Shown: piece after piece, positions 16,410 through 23,622 of the stretch | Numbering within the stretch: position 1 is the first letter of the stretch | Layout: each line of letters begins with the position of its first letter | Source of the DNA: Fen-1364 sp049515135 | GTDB lineage: Bacteria; Spirochaetota; Spirochaetia; SZUA-6; Fen-1364 | Length of the DNA: 64,000 nt | Reading direction: 5' to 3' | Assembly: GCA_049515135.1 (NCBI GenBank) | Contig: JBEKUJ010000001.1 | Location: 372,001 to 436,000, forward strand | Translations under genes and position numbers: made by a program | Notes under the pieces: generated by a model | The model's database searches: none | Seen by the model: the letters and a program-made list of their open reading frames with translations, nothing else | Told to the model about the DNA's origin: nothing

Positions 16410-17153
16410 CTATTTGCCCGGCGCGAGAACACGCGGCACGGAGGTTCCGGCAAGGCTGGGATTCGACTTCGCGTAGTCCCAGGCGGTGAGCGTGTCCGTG
16501 GATTTCATTGAACGGTCCGCTCCGGCAACCAGCAGGGCGGAGACCACTTCGGGGTTCGTGGCGAACCGGGCCGCATACATGAGCGCCGTCTTTCCCCCGG
16601 GTCCGCGATCGTTCACTCGGGCGCCCCCGGCAACGAGGGTGGAAATGCTGTGCCTGTCCTCGTTGAGCATTGCGGCAAGCATCAAAGGCGTCATGCCGTC
16701 CGAGTTGCGGGCGTTCACCTCTGCGCCATGGGACAGCAGCAAGGCCGCGACCCTGGAGTTCGAATTGTGCGCGGCAGCGGCCATGAGCGGCGTCTCGCCT
16801 TCTTTTGATGCCGCGCTCACCTCCGCCCCTGCGGAGAGCAGAGCGGCTATGACCTCGGAACGAACGTTGGAGCGGCTTGCAAGGAGAATGGCCGTCTGAC
16901 CCTTGGAATCAGCTTCGCTGACCCGCGCTCCCGCGGCCAGCAGCTCGGAGATGATACGGGGGGACATGGTGAGCCCGGCTGCATGCATCAGCGGGGTCCA
17001 CCCGTTCTTGTCTTTCTGGTTGACATCCGCCCCGCGGGCAACGGCCGCCTGCAGCTGGGCTGGCGTGCCGTGCTCTGCAAGATCGAAGATGTCGTCTGCG
17101 GCCAGAGCTGCGACCGGGAGCAGCAGGATCACTATCGCTACCGCTTTTTTCAT
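16410..17153 (-). CDS. Periplasmic ankyrin-repeat protein
   Basis: A 247-residue protein with a Sec signal peptide (MKKAVAIVILLLPVAALAA) and about six ankyrin repeats from residue 22 to 235. Repeat cores include GWTPLMHAAGL, GQTAILLASRS, GETPLMAAAAH, GMTPLMLAAML and GKTALMYAARF, each with an LLxAGA-type helix 2. Ankyrin repeats bind protein partners; in periplasmic bacterial examples roles in catalase protection have been described, but no partner is suggested here. The ATG at 17153 follows GGAGGGG. It is divergent from the ureide operon. Confidence 0.85.
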   Translation of the reverse strand: MKKAVAIVILLLPVAALAADDIFDLAEHGTPAQLQAAVARGADVNQKDKNGWTPLMHAAGLTMSPRIISELLAAGARVSEADSKGQTAILLASRSNVRSEVIAALLSAGAEVSAASKEGETPLMAAAAHNSNSRVAALLLSHGAEVNARNSDGMTPLMLAAMLNEDRHSISTLVAGGARVNDRGPGGKTALMYAARFATNPEVVSALLVAGADRSMKSTDTLTAWDYAKSNPSLAGTSVPRVLAPGK

Positions 17154-17252
17154 CGCCCCTCCACATCGTGAGCCAGGCCGGCGGTCCCCCGCGGAGCCAC
17201 TGGTCAAGTATAGCGCATCCGCGGGCACGCCGCCACGCCACAATTCTTTGAT

Positions 17253-17258
17253 TATATT
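17253..17258 (+). promoter_or_regulatory. Candidate -10 element of the ureide operon, very close to the start codon
   Basis: TATATT lies nine bases before the allE ATG at 17267; a transcript started seven bases downstream would be almost leaderless. An AGGA between them could act as a weak Shine-Dalgarno if transcription starts further upstream. No recognisable -35 was found, so an activator may be needed. Confidence 0.35.
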
Positions 17259-17266
17259 AGGAACCG

Positions 17267-18019
17267 ATGAGAGCCCAGGACCAGCTCCTTGGAAGCCGCA
17301 CCCGCGTGACTCCCCGCTACGCCGTGCTCCCCCTGGAGGGAATCCCTTTCTCCCGGCTCCCCGAGTGGCCGCAGGCGCAGGCGCGCGTGCTCGCCGGACC
17401 GGCGTTGGGCGCCGGCTTTGCGGAGTACATGCTTGACCTCCCGGCGGGCGGCTCCGGCGCCCACGCGGCGGACGGAAGGATCGAGTTTTTCTTCTATGTT
17501 CTCTCCGGCAGCATGTCCCTGAAGATTGACGGCCGCGACCACGTCCTTGGCCAGGGCGGTTATGCGTTGGTCTGCCCCAGGGACGACTTCCGCGCGGAGG
17601 CAAAGGAGGAGACCAGCCTCCTGCTCCTGCGCAAGCAGTACGAAGAAGCCCCGGGCATTCCCCCGTGCGCCAGTCGCGTCGGCAACCAGGCTGACGTCTC
17701 CTGCTCCGTGTACTATGGAGACCCCGGCGCCCGGCTGCAGGAGCTGCTCCCGAATGACCTGGCCTTCGACATGGCCATGAACATCTTCACCTTCGATACG
17801 GGACACAGCCTCCCGGTGACGGAGACCCACGTGATGGAGCACGGCCTGTACATGCTCCAGGGCAAGGGCGTGTATTTCCTGGGCGATTCCTGGATGGAAG
17901 TGGAGGCAACGGACTTCATCTGGATGGGGCCCTTCTGCCCGCAAAGCTACTATGCCACGGGCCCTCAGGCCTCCCGGTACATCTACTACAAGAACGTCAA
18001 CAGAGAGATTCCATTATAA
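17267..18019 (+). CDS. allE: (S)-ureidoglycine aminohydrolase
   Basis: A 250-residue bicupin that converts (S)-ureidoglycine, the product of allantoate amidohydrolase, to (S)-ureidoglycolate and ammonia with a Mn2+ centre. The N-terminal cupin contains EFFFYVLSGSMSLKIDGRDH, the C-terminal cupin the metal-binding segment GHSLPVTETHVMEHGLYML (Glu and His ligands near residues 187-196) followed by QGKGVYFLG, and the end DFIWMGPFCPQSYYATG is typical of AllE/YlbA. Length and motifs fit the family fully. It is the first gene of the ureide operon 17267-23311, ten bases before the reductoisomerase-like gene. Confidence 0.94.
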   Translation: MRAQDQLLGSRTRVTPRYAVLPLEGIPFSRLPEWPQAQARVLAGPALGAGFAEYMLDLPAGGSGAHAADGRIEFFFYVLSGSMSLKIDGRDHVLGQGGYALVCPRDDFRAEAKEETSLLLLRKQYEEAPGIPPCASRVGNQADVSCSVYYGDPGARLQELLPNDLAFDMAMNIFTFDTGHSLPVTETHVMEHGLYMLQGKGVYFLGDSWMEVEATDFIWMGPFCPQSYYATGPQASRYIYYKNVNREIPL

Positions 18020-18029
18020 AGGGGACCCC

Positions 18030-19010
18030 ATGGAAAAGATCTACCGCGACGCTGACGTGGACATGAGCATCCTGAAAAACCGGACCATCGCCGTGATCGG
18101 CTACGGGATCCAGGGAAAAGTGCAGGCTGCGAACGCCCGGGACAGCGGGTGCACCGTCATCGTCGGGACGCGGCCCCCCGAACAGAGCGCCTCCCGGGCG
18201 CAGGCACAGGCAGATGGGTTTACGGCCATGAGCATCCCGGAAGCCACGGAAAAGGCTGATATTCTTCTCATCGAGCTTGCTGACCCTGCCCAGCCGGCGC
18301 TGTACTCCGCCGACATTGCCCCGCATCTGCGCCCGGGCCACACCCTGTGCTTCTGCCACGGCTTCAACGTCCTGTATGGCGCCATCCGGCCCCCCGAGGA
18401 CGTGAATACCGTGCTCTTCGTTCCCAACGCGCCCGGCGCTTTTGTCCGGGAAAAATATAAAAAGGGTGAGGGGGTGTACGGATGCGTGAGCGTGGAGCAC
18501 GATGCCACGGGAGACGCCCGGCAGATCGTGCTGGCAATCGCCAAGGCCGTGGGGTCCACGCGCGCGGGCGTGGTGGAGCTTTCCTTTCAGCATGAAACCG
18601 AAGGGGACAACTTCGAGGAGCAGATCCTCTACGGCGGCGCCATCCAGCTCATGAGGCTGTGCTTCCAGGTCATGGTGGACAACGGCTACTCCCCAAGCTT
18701 CGCATATGCAAAGGCCGTGCGCTCGCTGCGCAGCGTCATGGACGTCATGGACGAGAACGGCATCGAGAACTACCTCACCACCCGCAGCAGCCGCACCTGC
18801 GAGTTCGCCGTCCGCACCCGGGGCCCGCGCGTGATCAACGAGGAGGCGGTGCGCCAGATTTTCCAGGAGACGGAGAAGGGCATCTTTGCCCGCGACTGGA
18901 TGCAGGAATGGGCGCTGGGAATGCCGCAGCTCGCCAGGCTGCGCAGGACCGCGGCGGAGAGCGCCATGGAGCGCGCGGGGGCGCAGTGGCGCAGGGATTT
19001 CGGGAAGTGA
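18030..19010 (+). CDS. Divergent ketol-acid reductoisomerase (IlvC-like) protein in the ureide operon
   Basis: A 326-residue relative of IlvC, the NADPH enzyme that isomerises and reduces acetolactate. The Rossmann fingerprint is IAVIGYGIQGKVQAANARDSG, followed by CHGFNVLYG (normally HGFN) and PRVI near the C-terminus. Several catalytic positions differ: the lysine of the usual PKGPG motif is Asn in VPNAPGAF, and the two glutamates of the second Mg2+ site (FEVLHELK in IlvC) are Lys and Ser in AKAVRSLR. The first-site D and E are kept (GDNFEEQ). So NAD(P) binding is likely but acetolactate isomerisation is doubtful. Between allE (10 bases) and the allantoate amidohydrolase (GTGA overlap), it may reduce or oxidise a ureide acid such as ureidoglycolate. 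Family sure, role inferred. Confidence 0.85.
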   Translation: MEKIYRDADVDMSILKNRTIAVIGYGIQGKVQAANARDSGCTVIVGTRPPEQSASRAQAQADGFTAMSIPEATEKADILLIELADPAQPALYSADIAPHLRPGHTLCFCHGFNVLYGAIRPPEDVNTVLFVPNAPGAFVREKYKKGEGVYGCVSVEHDATGDARQIVLAIAKAVGSTRAGVVELSFQHETEGDNFEEQILYGGAIQLMRLCFQVMVDNGYSPSFAYAKAVRSLRSVMDVMDENGIENYLTTRSSRTCEFAVRTRGPRVINEEAVRQIFQETEKGIFARDWMQEWALGMPQLARLRRTAAESAMERAGAQWRRDFGK

Positions 19011-20242
19011 CCTCTTCGATTTCCGCGGCGGTGGACGGCAAGCGCCTGGCCCGGGACATCGAGGCGATCGCAGCCTTCTCGGAGCAGGACCCCGCAACCG
19101 GCTGCAGCCGGCCCACTTTCTCCCCGGCGTGGCGCAAAGCCCGCGACTACGTGATGCGCGAAGCGCAGGCCGCGGGCTGCGTGACTCGCGTGGACGCAGC
19201 CGGCAATGTGCACGCGCGGCCTGCCGCGCTGGGGTGGGAGGCCCCGGCCTGGCTGTGCGGCTCTCATGTCGACTCCGTGCCCACCGGCGGCAGGTTTGAC
19301 GGAGTTGTCGGCGTCGTGACTGCCCTGGAGGTGCTCCGCGCAGCCCCGCAATCGGCCATGGAGCTGATTGTATTCGCCGAGGAGGAGGGGACCACTTTCA
19401 ACCTAGGCATGCTGGGGAGCAAAGCCTGGGTGGGAACCCTGGGACCGGGAGAGCTCGGCTCCCTTCGCAATGCGGAAGGAAGGGACTATCTGAGCGCGGG
19501 GGCTGATCACGGCGTGGATCCCGCGCGCCTTGCATCGGAGCGGTTTTCCGCAGCGAGCTACCGCGGGCTTGTGGAAGTGCACATCGAGCAGGGACCTTCC
19601 CTCTGGAAATCGGGAGAACCCCTTGCAGTCGTCACCGGCATCAACGGCCGGCGCCAATACTGGTGCACGCTTTCCGGCGCGGCCAACCACGCCGGCTCCA
19701 CCAAGATGGCTGACCGCCTTGACGCCCTCGCGGGCGCGGCGCAGGCGATGGTCTTCCTGGAGTCTCTTGGGAAGGAGCTGGATCAGGAGATGGATCACAC
19801 GGTGATCACTGTGGGACGGATAGAGGCGCATCCGAACGCGCTGAACGTGATTCCGGGACGCGCGCGGTTCAGCGTCGATTTCCGGTCTCCTTCGGACGCC
19901 GTTCTCAATCGCGGAGAGAAGCGGCTGAGGGCCCAGCTCCTGCAGATAGCGGCCGCCCGGGGACTGCAGATCGAGATCGCCTGCACGGAGCAGGTTCCGG
20001 CCGTGCCCATGGACTCCGGCATGTGCGAGATGCTTCGCGCGGCGGGGCGTCGGCTGGATCTCAGGCTTCCGGACGCTGTGAGCGGCGCTTTGCACGACAC
20101 GGCAATCCTTGCTCCTGCGCTGCCCGCCGCGATGCTTTTTGTCGCCAGCAGGGACGGGATCAGCCACAACCCGGCTGAGTTCAGTCGAATCGAGCACATA
20201 GCGCTGGCGGCGCGGGTCCTCGTGGAGGCCTTCAGCGCATGA
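19007..20242 (+). CDS. allC: Allantoate amidohydrolase / N-carbamoyl-amino-acid hydrolase family (M20)
   Basis: A 411-residue di-metal M20-fold hydrolase. In the ureide pathway AllC releases CO2 and ammonia from allantoate, giving (S)-ureidoglycine. Metal and catalytic motifs: CGSHVDSVPTGGRFDG (near residue 84), VFAEEEGTTF (near 123), VEVHIEQGP (near 187), the lid-domain GRRQYWCTLSGAANHAGST, and a C-terminal DGISHNPAEF histidine. It starts at GTG 19007 within the GTGA overlap of the previous gene. The family also contains beta-ureidopropionase and L-carbamoylases, but the position between allE and uraD makes allantoate the likely substrate. Its stop overlaps the uraD start (ATGA). Confidence 0.9.
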   Translation: MTSSISAAVDGKRLARDIEAIAAFSEQDPATGCSRPTFSPAWRKARDYVMREAQAAGCVTRVDAAGNVHARPAALGWEAPAWLCGSHVDSVPTGGRFDGVVGVVTALEVLRAAPQSAMELIVFAEEEGTTFNLGMLGSKAWVGTLGPGELGSLRNAEGRDYLSAGADHGVDPARLASERFSAASYRGLVEVHIEQGPSLWKSGEPLAVVTGINGRRQYWCTLSGAANHAGSTKMADRLDALAGAAQAMVFLESLGKELDQEMDHTVITVGRIEAHPNALNVIPGRARFSVDFRSPSDAVLNRGEKRLRAQLLQIAAARGLQIEIACTEQVPAVPMDSGMCEMLRAAGRRLDLRLPDAVSGALHDTAILAPALPAAMLFVASRDGISHNPAEFSRIEHIALAARVLVEAFSA

Positions 20243-20763
20243 GCGGCGCACCGGTGGCCTTGTCAAAGCTGAACCTCGCGGACAGGGAGGGGTTCGTTTC
20301 CGTGTGCGGTCCTCTCTTCGAGCATTCACCCTGGGTGGCGCATCGCACCTGGGAGCGAAGGCCCTTTGGAACGCTTTCCGCTCTCCACAGCCAGCTCGTG
20401 GCAACCGTAGAGATGGCCGACGCCGAAGAGAAGATCGGCCTGATCCGCGCCCATCCCGACCTTGTCGGACGGCTTGCAGCCAGCGGAGGTCTCACCGACG
20501 CCTCCGCCCGGGAGCAGGCCGCGGCAGGGCTGGACTCGCTTTCCGCCGAGGAAGTCGGCTTGTTCAGTACCTACAACCGGGAGTACCACGACAAGTTCGG
20601 CTTCCCGTTCGTCATCTGCGCGCGGGAAAACAGGAAAGAGGCCATCCTGCGGGCATTCCCTGAGCGTTTGAGCCAGTCCAAGCAGCAGGAGATCGCCACG
20701 GCGCTTGCTGAGATCGGCAAGATCGCCTGGCTGCGTCTGCTGGACGCGGTGACGGAGGCTTGA
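20239..20763 (+). CDS. uraD: 2-oxo-4-hydroxy-4-carboxy-5-ureidoimidazoline (OHCU) decarboxylase
   Basis: A 174-residue all-helical enzyme that decarboxylates OHCU stereospecifically to S-allantoin. The family motif with the catalytic histidine is IRAHPDLVGRLA (near residue 72), and the helical SAEEVGLFSTYNREYHDKFGFPFV region with CARENRKEAIL is diagnostic. Full length for a free-standing bacterial UraD. It overlaps allC by four bases and its stop is directly followed by the uricase start. Confidence 0.95.
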   Translation: MSGAPVALSKLNLADREGFVSVCGPLFEHSPWVAHRTWERRPFGTLSALHSQLVATVEMADAEEKIGLIRAHPDLVGRLAASGGLTDASAREQAAAGLDSLSAEEVGLFSTYNREYHDKFGFPFVICARENRKEAILRAFPERLSQSKQQEIATALAEIGKIAWLRLLDAVTEA

Positions 20764-21606
20764 ATGGTCCGACTCGCGGATAACTCGTACGGAAAGTGCG
20801 ATGTGCGGCTGACAAAAGTCGTCCGCTTGGGGCAGACGCACACCCTGCACGAGCTCAACGTGCAGATCATGCTGGGCGGAGCGTTCGATCGCGTCTACAC
20901 CCACGGGGACAATTCATCATGCATCCCTACGGACACAATGAAGAACACCGTCTACGCGCTGGCCAGGGAACACGATTTCGACTCTCCGGAGGCTTTTGCA
21001 GGCGTCCTTGCCCGGCACTTCCTCCAGTACGACCAGGTGGCGTGGACCGAGGTGACGATGGAGCAGGAGCCGTGGACGCGCATCACGGTTGATGGCTCGC
21101 CGCATCCTCACTCCTTCACCCGGGGAGGGTCCGGATACCGCGTCTGCCGGCTGCGCCAGGAGAGATCAGGCGCGCTTTCGGTCTCCGGAGGGGTGAAGGG
21201 GCTGGAGGTCATCAAGACAACCAGATCGGGCTTTACCGGGTTCTTCAGGGACCGCTACACGACTCTTCCCGAGACAAGGGACCGGATCTTCGCGACGCGG
21301 ATCGATGCAACGTGGGAGTACGCCGCAGGAGCGGCGGCGTTCACGGAAGTCTTTGAAACGGCCCGGTGCACGCTTCTGGAGGCGTTTGCCAGGCACGACA
21401 GCGCAAGCGTGCAGCAGACTATTTACGCCATCGGGGAGGCCTTGCTGGCCCGACTGCCGCAGATCACGTCCGTCAGCCTCACCATGCCGAATCAGCACCG
21501 GCTTCTTGTGAATCTGGGCCCGTTCGACATGGACAACCCGAATGAGATCTTCGTCGCCACCAGCGAGCCGTACGGCCTGATCAAGGGAACAATCGCGAGG
21601 GAATGA
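20764..21606 (+). CDS. pucL: Urate oxidase (uricase), cofactor-free
   Basis: A 280-residue T-fold enzyme that oxidises urate with O2 to 5-hydroxyisourate and H2O2. Recognisable: YGKCDVRLTKV with the catalytic Lys, IPTDTMKNTVYALA with the catalytic Thr, the substrate-gripping region with RDRYTTLPETRDRIFAT, and MPNQHRLLVNL with the His of the catalytic triad. Length is a little under the usual 295-330. The enzyme needs oxygen, so the host must meet at least some O2 although it also carries several oxygen-sensitive Fe-S enzymes nearby. It begins immediately after the uraD stop and overlaps hiuH by four bases. Confidence 0.96.
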   Translation: MVRLADNSYGKCDVRLTKVVRLGQTHTLHELNVQIMLGGAFDRVYTHGDNSSCIPTDTMKNTVYALAREHDFDSPEAFAGVLARHFLQYDQVAWTEVTMEQEPWTRITVDGSPHPHSFTRGGSGYRVCRLRQERSGALSVSGGVKGLEVIKTTRSGFTGFFRDRYTTLPETRDRIFATRIDATWEYAAGAAAFTEVFETARCTLLEAFARHDSASVQQTIYAIGEALLARLPQITSVSLTMPNQHRLLVNLGPFDMDNPNEIFVATSEPYGLIKGTIARE

Positions 21607-21956
21607 AAATGGGAAAGTTGACGACCCATGTGCTGGACACGGCGCGGGGAAAGCCGGCGCAAGGCATGCGCATTGAGTTGAAGCCCGGAAAGGGTTCGAC
21701 GGCGACGCTGGCCAGCGTGTTCACCAACTCCGACGGCAGAACCGATTCACCCCTGCTCGAAGGAGCAGGTTTTACGGCCGGAACCTACCAGCTCGTCTTC
21801 CATGTCGCCGAGTACTTTCGCAGCAGGGGAGACCCTGATGCCGGCCGGTTCCTCGAAGACGTGCCGATCGTCTTCGCGGTCGACGACCCTGCCGGGAACT
21901 ACCACGTGCCGCTGCTCGTCTCTCCGTGGTCCTATTCCACCTATCGGGGGAGCTGA
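21603..21956 (+). CDS. hiuH: 5-hydroxyisourate hydrolase (transthyretin-related)
   Basis: A 117-residue transthyretin-like protein that hydrolyses 5-hydroxyisourate to OHCU. The N-terminal KLTTHVLDTARGKPAQGM carries the catalytic His, NYHVPLLVSPWS the second His, and the C-terminus is YSTYRGS, the signature that separates the enzyme from transthyretin. No signal peptide, so cytoplasmic. ATGA overlap with uricase and five bases to allantoinase. Confidence 0.97.
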   Translation: MKMGKLTTHVLDTARGKPAQGMRIELKPGKGSTATLASVFTNSDGRTDSPLLEGAGFTAGTYQLVFHVAEYFRSRGDPDAGRFLEDVPIVFAVDDPAGNYHVPLLVSPWSYSTYRGS

Positions 21957-21961
21957 AAGGG

Positions 21962-23311
21962 ATGGCTTTCGACAGTCTGGTCAGGGGCGGGAGAGTTGTT
22001 CGAGCATCGGGGGTCGAGGAGCTGGACATAGGGATCGAAGGTGGCCGAATCGTCGAGCTTGCGCCGGAAATCTCACGCGGGCGCGCCCGGGAGACAATCG
22101 ATGCCCGCGGCCTTCACGTCTTCCCCGGCGTGCTGGATGCCCACGTGCACTTCAATGACCCGGGCCGGGATTCCTGGGAAGGTGTCCCCACCGGCTCTGC
22201 CGCTCTTGCGGCAGGCGGCGGGACGCTTTTCATCGACATGCCGCTGAACTCTTCCCCCCCCACCCTGGATGCCGCGTCCTTCGACAGGAAGCTTGCCGCC
22301 TGCACCGGCCGGACCTTTGCGGATTTCGCCCTCTGGGGCGGGCTGACGCCGGACAACATCGACGAGCTGGAACCCCTGGCGGCGCGCGGCGTGGTCGGCT
22401 TCAAGGCGTTCATGTCCGCAAGCGGGATCGATGATTTCCCTTCCTGCGACGACGAGTCGCTGTATCGGGGAATGCGGGTGGCAGCGCGCCTCGGCCTCCC
22501 CGTCGCCGTTCACGCGGAAAACAACGGGATGACGAGCGCCCTGGCCTCCGCAGCGCGCGCAGCAGGAAGGACTTCCGTGCGGGACTACCTGGACTCCCGG
22601 CCCATCGCGGCGGAGGCGGAGGCCGTCTCACGCGCCCTGGCCTTTGCCGAGGACGCGGGCTGCGCGCTTCATGTCGTTCATACCAGCTCGGCGCGGGGGG
22701 TCAGGCTCATCCGCCACGCAGTGGAGGCAGGGCTCTGCGATGCCACCTGCGAGACGTGCCCCCATTATCTCCTGCTGTCGGATGAGGATATTGAGAAGTT
22801 GGGGGCCAGGGCCAAATGTTCGCCCCCCTTGCGGCCCCCGGCAGAGCGGGAGCTCCTGGTCCAGGAAGTGGCCGCCGGCCATGTCGACACGATAGGCTCC
22901 GACCATTCCCCGTCCCCGTCTGACATGAAACAAGGGACGGATTTCTTCAAGGTCTGGGGAGGGATCAGCGGAGCGCAGGCGACCCTCCGGGCCCTTCTGA
23001 CCCTCGATCTGCCCCCTGCCCTGATTGCGAGGCTTGTGTCGGACAACGTGGCCCGGCGCTTCCGGCTTCCCGGCAAGGGAGGCGTTCGGGTGGGCGCGGA
23101 TGCGGACCTGGCTTTCATCGACATCTCCGTCTCGACGCACGTCACGGAGGACGAGCTCCTTGACCGCCATCGGCTGAGCCCGTACGTGGGGCGGACGCTG
23201 CGCGGCTCCGTGCGCCGCACGATGCTGCGTGGGGAGACGATTTTCCTGGACGGGAAGGTAGGGGGAAAGCCGAAAGGGCGGCACCTGCGACCCGTTGGTA
23301 CCGAAAAGTGA
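21962..23311 (+). CDS. allB: Allantoinase
   Basis: A 449-residue cyclic amidohydrolase that opens the hydantoin ring of allantoin to allantoate. Metal site 1 is PGVLDAHVHFNDPGR (near residue 55), the bridging carboxylated lysine is in VVGFKAFMSASG (near 146), and later ligands are in AVHAENN, HVVHTSSARG and TIGSDHSPSP. The allantoinase-type IDMPLNSSPPT segment distinguishes it from dihydropyrimidinases. ATG 21962 is chosen over an in-frame codon 36 bases upstream because it falls just after the hiuH stop, with GGAG 10 bases upstream. Last intact gene of the ureide operon; a ruined transporter pair follows. Confidence 0.95.
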   Translation: MAFDSLVRGGRVVRASGVEELDIGIEGGRIVELAPEISRGRARETIDARGLHVFPGVLDAHVHFNDPGRDSWEGVPTGSAALAAGGGTLFIDMPLNSSPPTLDAASFDRKLAACTGRTFADFALWGGLTPDNIDELEPLAARGVVGFKAFMSASGIDDFPSCDDESLYRGMRVAARLGLPVAVHAENNGMTSALASAARAAGRTSVRDYLDSRPIAAEAEAVSRALAFAEDAGCALHVVHTSSARGVRLIRHAVEAGLCDATCETCPHYLLLSDEDIEKLGARAKCSPPLRPPAERELLVQEVAAGHVDTIGSDHSPSPSDMKQGTDFFKVWGGISGAQATLRALLTLDLPPALIARLVSDNVARRFRLPGKGGVRVGADADLAFIDISVSTHVTEDELLDRHRLSPYVGRTLRGSVRRTMLRGETIFLDGKVGGKPKGRHLRPVGTEK

Positions 23312-23317
23312 CTTTCG

Positions 23318-23436
23318 CCGTTTGACCGACCGGAGCCCCTGAGCTCGTCGGGGTCCCCTTCTTCTACTGGTTTCAGCTCGCTTCGATCATCGTGACAGTC
23401 GGTCTCACGCTCATCGCCTACCTGGGCAGGGCATGA
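23318..23436 (+). pseudogene. Remnant of a DUF3311 small membrane protein
   Basis: Reading two frames joined at about 23340 gives PFDRPEP then ELVGVPFFYWFQLASII followed by VTVGLTLIAYLGRA and a stop. This is the core and C-terminus of DUF3311, the roughly 60-residue membrane protein that normally precedes a sodium/solute symporter gene. The N-terminal membrane helix is missing and a frameshift separates PEP from LVGVPFFYW. It lies seven bases after the allantoinase stop. Confidence 0.7.
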
Positions 23437-23461
23437 ATCTGTCTTTTGGGGAGCATGCAGA

Positions 23462-23601
23462 ATGATCAACTGGACAGCACTTTCCTGGTAACAGTGATCG
23501 GGTTCGTCGCTGCCCGCTGGCGGCGGGGAAAACCTCAGGATGCTGGAGGAGTGGGGCTTGCGGGCCGCAGGTTCGGCACCGAGGCGAAGGCCGAAGCTTA
23601 G
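23462..23601 (+). pseudogene. Remnant of a sodium/solute symporter (SSS family, MctP-like) N-terminus
   Basis: Fragments in different frames match the start of the symporters that accompany DUF3311: MINWTALSW from 23462, then LVTVIGFVAARWRRG in the frame that began at 23455, LRMLEEWGL in another frame, and GLAGRRFGT back again. The usual continuation, ten or more membrane helices, is gone. At least two frameshifts plus a large 3' deletion make this a dead gene. By position it was probably the operon's ureide or urate importer. Confidence 0.7.
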
Positions 23602-23622
23602 GCGACGGCCTCCCTGCCGGCA

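Noticed and set aside
18659..19006. N-terminal extension of the allantoate amidohydrolase by 116 codons
   Set aside because: Overlaps the coding region of the reductoisomerase-like gene in another frame; M20 family similarity begins just after GTG 19007, which forms a normal GTGA coupling.
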